Assembly: GCA_048268005.1 (NCBI GenBank)
Contig: JBLWWJ010000002.1
Span: 744,001 to 808,000 of the forward strand
Direction of reading: 5' to 3'
Length of the DNA stretch: 64,000 bases
Source of the DNA: Ancylomarina sp048268005
GTDB taxonomy: Bacteria; Bacteroidota; Bacteroidia; Bacteroidales; Marinifilaceae
Under the pieces are notes generated by a model. The model was not told the origin of the DNA, did no database searches, and saw only the letters and a program-made list of their open reading frames with translations. Below, piece by piece: positions 60,411 to 64,000 of the stretch (the first letter of the stretch is position 1; each line of letters begins with the position of its first letter). Made by a program: the position numbers and the translations under genes.

Positions 60411-63400
60411 ATGGCATTCAGAAGAGATAACAAAGTAAAGAGTAATTTTACAAAAATCTCTATCAGTCTTGCTTCTCCTGAGGAGATCTTAGAAAGATCT
60501 AGTGGTGAAGTTTTAAAGCCTGAAACCATCAACTATCGTACTTATAAGCCAGAACGTGACGGTTTATTCTGTGAAAGAATTTTCGGTCCTGTTAAGGATT
60601 ATGAGTGTCACTGTGGTAAATACAAGCGTATCCGTTACCGTGGTATTGTTTGTGACCGATGTGGTGTTGAGGTAACCGAGAAAAAAGTACGCCGTGAGCG
60701 TATGGGACACATCCAATTGGTTGTGCCTGTAGCGCATATTTGGTATTTTAAATCGTTGCCAAATAAAATTGGTTACCTTTTAGGTTTACCAACAAAAAAA
60801 TTAGATACTATCATTTATTACGAACGTTATGTCGTAATTAACCCAGGTGTAAAAGCCGCTGATGGTGTCAATTATCTTGATTTCCTAACAGAAGAAGAGT
60901 ATTTAGATATTCTTGATGAACTTCCAATGGAAAATCAATTCCTTGATGATGAAGATCCAAATAAGTTTATTGCTAAGATGGGTGCTGATGCACTTTGCAG
61001 TTTACTATCTCGTTTAGATCTTGATTCATTGTCATATGAATTACGTCATAAGGCCAGCACTGAGACTTCACAGCAACGTAAAAACGAAGCTTTGAAACGT
61101 CTTCAAGTTGTTGGAGCTTTCCGTGATTCTAAGGAAGTAAACAATCCTGAATGGATGGTTGTTAAAGTTGTTCCTGTAATTCCACCTGAATTACGTCCTT
61201 TGGTACCTTTGGATGGTGGTCGTTTTGCAACTTCGGATTTAAATGACCTTTATCGTCGTGTTATTATCCGTAACAATCGTCTTAAGAGACTTATTGAAAT
61301 CAAAGCTCCAGAAGTTATTTTACGTAATGAGAAACGTATGCTTCAGGAAGCTGTCGATTCATTATTTGATAACTCACGTAAATCCAATGCGGTTAAGACT
61401 GAAAATAACCGTCCTTTGAAATCTCTTTCAGATTCATTGAAAGGTAAGCAAGGTCGTTTCCGTCAGAATCTATTGGGTAAGCGTGTTGACTATTCTGCTC
61501 GTTCGGTAATTGTTGTAGGTCCGGATTTGGAAATGCACGAATGTGGTATTCCTAAGGATATGGCAGCTGAACTTTATAAGCCTTTCGTTATTCGTAAGCT
61601 TATTGAGCGTGGAATTGTTAAGACTGTAAAATCAGCTAAAAAAATCGTTGATCGTAAAGATCCTGTGGTTTGGGATATTCTTGAGAATGTATTGAAAGGA
61701 CATCCAGTGCTGCTTAACCGTGCCCCAACTCTTCACCGTTTGGGTATTCAGTCTTTCCAACCAAAATTGATTGAAGGAAAAGCGATTCGTCTACACCCTC
61801 TTGCATGTACCGGTTTCAATGCCGACTTTGATGGTGACCAGATGGCGGTTCACTTACCTCTAGGTAATGAAGCTGTTCTTGAGGCTCAGATGTTAATGTT
61901 GTGTTCTCACAATATTCTGAATCCTGCGAATGGTACACCGATTACAGTTCCTTCTCAGGATATGGTACTTGGTCTTTATTACATTACTAAGGCAAGAACA
62001 GGTTGTAAAGGTGAAGGTATTACTTTCTATTCAGCTGAAGAGGCAATGATTGCTTTTAATGAAAAAGCAGTTGATCTTCACGCTAAGATTAAAGTGAAAG
62101 TTAAGGACCTTAATGAGAATGACGAATTAGTTGACACCATTGTGGAGACTACTATTGGTCGTATTATCGTAAATGAGTGCACTCCTGAAAGAGCTGGTTT
62201 CTTAAATCAGTTAATTACTAAGAGAGCTCTACGTGATATCATTGGGTACGTTTACAAGAAGTGTGGTGTACACGCTACGGCTAAATTCCTTGACGATATT
62301 AAAAACTTAGGTTACCGTAAAGCATTCGAAGGTGGACTATCGTTTAACCTTTCTGATGTTAAAGTTCCTGCTGAAAAAGAGGGAATGGTAGCAGAAGGAT
62401 ATGCGCAAGTTGAAGAAGTATTGAATAACTATAATATGGGTTTCATTACGAACAACGAGCGTTACAACCAGATTATTGATATCTGGACGCATGTAAATGC
62501 TAATTTGACTCAAACATTGATGACTCAGTTGGAAAATGATAACCAAGGTTTCAACTCAGTATACATGATGCTTGATTCTGGTGCGCGTGGATCGCGAGAG
62601 CAGATTCGTCAGTTGGGTGGTATGCGTGGTCTGATGGCCAAGCCTCAGAAATCTGGAGCTAAAGGTGGTCAGATTATTGAGAATCCAATTCTTTCTAACT
62701 TTAAGGAAGGTCTTTCTGTACTTGAGTACTTTATCTCTACTCACGGTGCTCGTAAAGGTCTTGCGGATACGGCACTTAAAACAGCCGATGCGGGTTACTT
62801 AACTCGTCGTCTGGTTGATGTTGCTCAGGATGTTATTATTCACGAAGCTGATTGTGGTACATTAAGAGGTCTTTCTGCATCTGCAATTAAGAATCAGGAA
62901 GATGTAGTAGCATCACTTTATGAAAGAATTCTTGGTCGTACAACCGTTCATGATGTATTCCATCCATTAACTGGAGAGCTACTTGTAGCTTCTGGTATGG
63001 AAATTACAGAGGAAATTGCTGAAGCTATCGAAGCTTCACCAGTTGAAACTGTTGAGATTCGTTCGGTATTAACTTGTGAAGCTCGTCAGGGTGTTTGTGC
63101 TAAATGTTACGGACGTAACCTTGCTAGTGGTGAGTTGGTTCAAAAAGGTGAAGCTGTTGGTGTTATTGCTGCACAGTCAATCGGTGAGCCGGGTACACAG
63201 TTAACACTTCGTACTTTCCACGTAGGGGGTACCGCGGGTAACGTATCTGCAGAAAACTCTGTTATTTCTAAGTATGATGGTTTTGCTGAGTTTGATGAAC
63301 TTAGAACTGTTGAGCATACTACTGAAGATGGTAAGAAATATGATGTTGTAATTGGACGTTTGGCTGAATTACGTATCATCGATAAGAATACAAATATTGC

Positions 63401-64000
63401 AGTATCAACACATACTATTCCTTACGGTTCTAAACTGTATATTAAGGATGGTGCTGATGTTTCAAAAGAAGAATTGATTTGTGAGTGGGATCCATATAAT
63501 GCCATGATCATCTCTGAGTTCTCTGGTAAGATCTCATTCGATAACTTGATCGAAGGTATTACTTATAATGAGGAGTCTGATGAAGCAACAGGTTTTGCTG
63601 AGAAAGTAATTATCGAATCTAAGGATAAGGCGAAGAATGCAAGTGTTAGAATCTTAGGAGCTGACGGTGAAATTCTTAAGTCTTACAACTTACCAGTAGG
63701 AGCTCACGTTTCGGTTAGCGAAGGTGATATGATTACTATTGGACAATCGGTTGTTAAGATCCCTAGAAATGTTGGTAAAACGGGTGATATCACCGGGGGT
63801 CTTCCTCGTGTTACAGAGTTGTTCGAGGCTCGTAACCCATCTAATCCAGCTGTAGTTTCTGAGATCGATGGTGAAATTGCTTTTGGTAAGATCAAGCGTG
63901 GTAACCGTGAGGTTATTGTGACTTCAAGAACAGGTCAAGAGAAGAAGTACCTAGTACCTCTATCTAAGCAAATGCTTGTTCAAGAGAATGATTATATCAG
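60411..64000 (+). CDS. rpoC: DNA-directed RNA polymerase subunit beta' (runs off the window)
   Basis: It starts MAFRRDNKVKSNFTKISISL and is open to the end of the window, with about 1196 residues visible of an expected 1400 or more. The zinc-ribbon cysteines are C66, C68, C81 and C84. The catalytic Mg-binding NADFDGD spans residues 470-476. LLNRAPTLHRLGIQSFQP and the later QSIGEPGTQLTLRTFHVGG trigger-loop-side motif are present. It is 82 bases after rpoB. Confidence 0.98.
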   Translation, partial: MAFRRDNKVKSNFTKISISLASPEEILERSSGEVLKPETINYRTYKPERDGLFCERIFGPVKDYECHCGKYKRIRYRGIVCDRCGVEVTEKKVRRERMGHIQLVVPVAHIWYFKSLPNKIGYLLGLPTKKLDTIIYYERYVVINPGVKAADGVNYLDFLTEEEYLDILDELPMENQFLDDEDPNKFIAKMGADALCSLLSRLDLDSLSYELRHKASTETSQQRKNEALKRLQVVGAFRDSKEVNNPEWMVVKVVPVIPPELRPLVPLDGGRFATSDLNDLYRRVIIRNNRLKRLIEIKAPEVILRNEKRMLQEAVDSLFDNSRKSNAVKTENNRPLKSLSDSLKGKQGRFRQNLLGKRVDYSARSVIVVGPDLEMHECGIPKDMAAELYKPFVIRKLIERGIVKTVKSAKKIVDRKDPVVWDILENVLKGHPVLLNRAPTLHRLGIQSFQPKLIEGKAIRLHPLACTGFNADFDGDQMAVHLPLGNEAVLEAQMLMLCSHNILNPANGTPITVPSQDMVLGLYYITKARTGCKGEGITFYSAEEAMIAFNEKAVDLHAKIKVKVKDLNENDELVDTIVETTIGRIIVNECTPERAGFLNQLITKRALRDIIGYVYKKCGVHATAKFLDDIKNLGYRKAFEGGLSFNLSDVKVPAEKEGMVAEGYAQVEEVLNNYNMGFITNNERYNQIIDIWTHVNANLTQTLMTQLENDNQGFNSVYMMLDSGARGSREQIRQLGGMRGLMAKPQKSGAKGGQIIENPILSNFKEGLSVLEYFISTHGARKGLADTALKTADAGYLTRRLVDVAQDVIIHEADCGTLRGLSASAIKNQEDVVASLYERILGRTTVHDVFHPLTGELLVASGMEITEEIAEAIEASPVETVEIRSVLTCEARQGVCAKCYGRNLASGELVQKGEAVGVIAAQSIGEPGTQLTLRTFHVGGTAGNVSAENSVISKYDGFAEFDELRTVEHTTEDGKKYDVVIGRLAELRIIDKNTNIAVSTHTIPYGSKLYIKDGADVSKEELICEWDPYNAMIISEFSGKISFDNLIEGITYNEESDEATGFAEKVIIESKDKAKNASVRILGADGEILKSYNLPVGAHVSVSEGDMITIGQSVVKIPRNVGKTGDITGGLPRVTELFEARNPSNPAVVSEIDGEIAFGKIKRGNREVIVTSRTGQEKKYLVPLSKQMLVQENDYI

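Noticed and set aside
1..64000. CRISPR arrays, intact insertion sequences, prophage, rRNA operons
   Set aside because: No regularly spaced repeats, no intact transposase with terminal repeats, no phage structural genes and no 16S/23S-like sequence were seen.

Overview
The window comes from a member of the Bacteroidota, most likely a marine, fermentative or anaerobic Marinilabiliales/Marinifilaceae-type organism (the rank below phylum is inference). The evidence is a SusC/SusD pair, a PorT-like type IX secretion (T9SS) protein, large T9SS-sorted proteases, many lipoproteins, TAnnTTTG-type promoters, and the gene order rpsU-recombinase-hpf-tRNA(Thr,Tyr,Gly,Thr)-tuf-tRNA(Trp)-secE-nusG-rplKAJL-rpoBC. 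No rRNA, CRISPR array or intact insertion sequence was seen.

Positions 1-22000 are an accessory region. It holds the 3' end of one giant secreted protease, a complete 2512-residue subtilisin-like paralogue, two near-identical DUF4625-type lipoproteins placed directly after them, a TPR/LuxR-type membrane regulator, a stand-alone copy of the protease propeptide, a SusC/SusD/Calx-beta surface uptake locus, a third diverged DUF4625-type gene after a decayed M6 metallopeptidase, and an ECF sigma factor. A gene graveyard follows (integrase tail, broken ORF, DUF6266-like tail), ending at tRNA-Ser. The most interesting candidate system is the repeated pairing of a secreted protease with a small lipoprotein, plus the free propeptide that could act as an inhibitor or chaperone.

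Positions 22000-39600 are mostly housekeeping and envelope genes: an ABC-F ATPase, GAPDH, a tiny lipoprotein, a TamA/BamA-like barrel, an SDR dehydrogenase, a divergent PurL, UbiE/MenG next to PorT, a FAD dehydrogenase, tRNA-Trp, a CDGSH protein, a short HPF, a Na/Ca exchanger, a glycerophosphodiesterase remnant and a USP-like protein.

Positions 40090-48470 form one tight operon for a trimeric NAD-linked, probably electron-bifurcating [FeFe] hydrogenase (HydB, HydA, HydC). It is preceded by a seven-gene accessory set: two DRTGG proteins, two stand-alone GHKL ATPases, a PHP phosphoesterase, a 2Fe-2S protein, and a hydrogenase-like protein whose altered H-cluster loops suggest sensing rather than catalysis.

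Positions 48600-64000 carry a five-repeat HhH protein and then the translation/transcription core cluster, which runs off the window inside rpoC. Hairpins between rplL and rpoB and between rpoB and rpoC could tune polymerase subunit expression.
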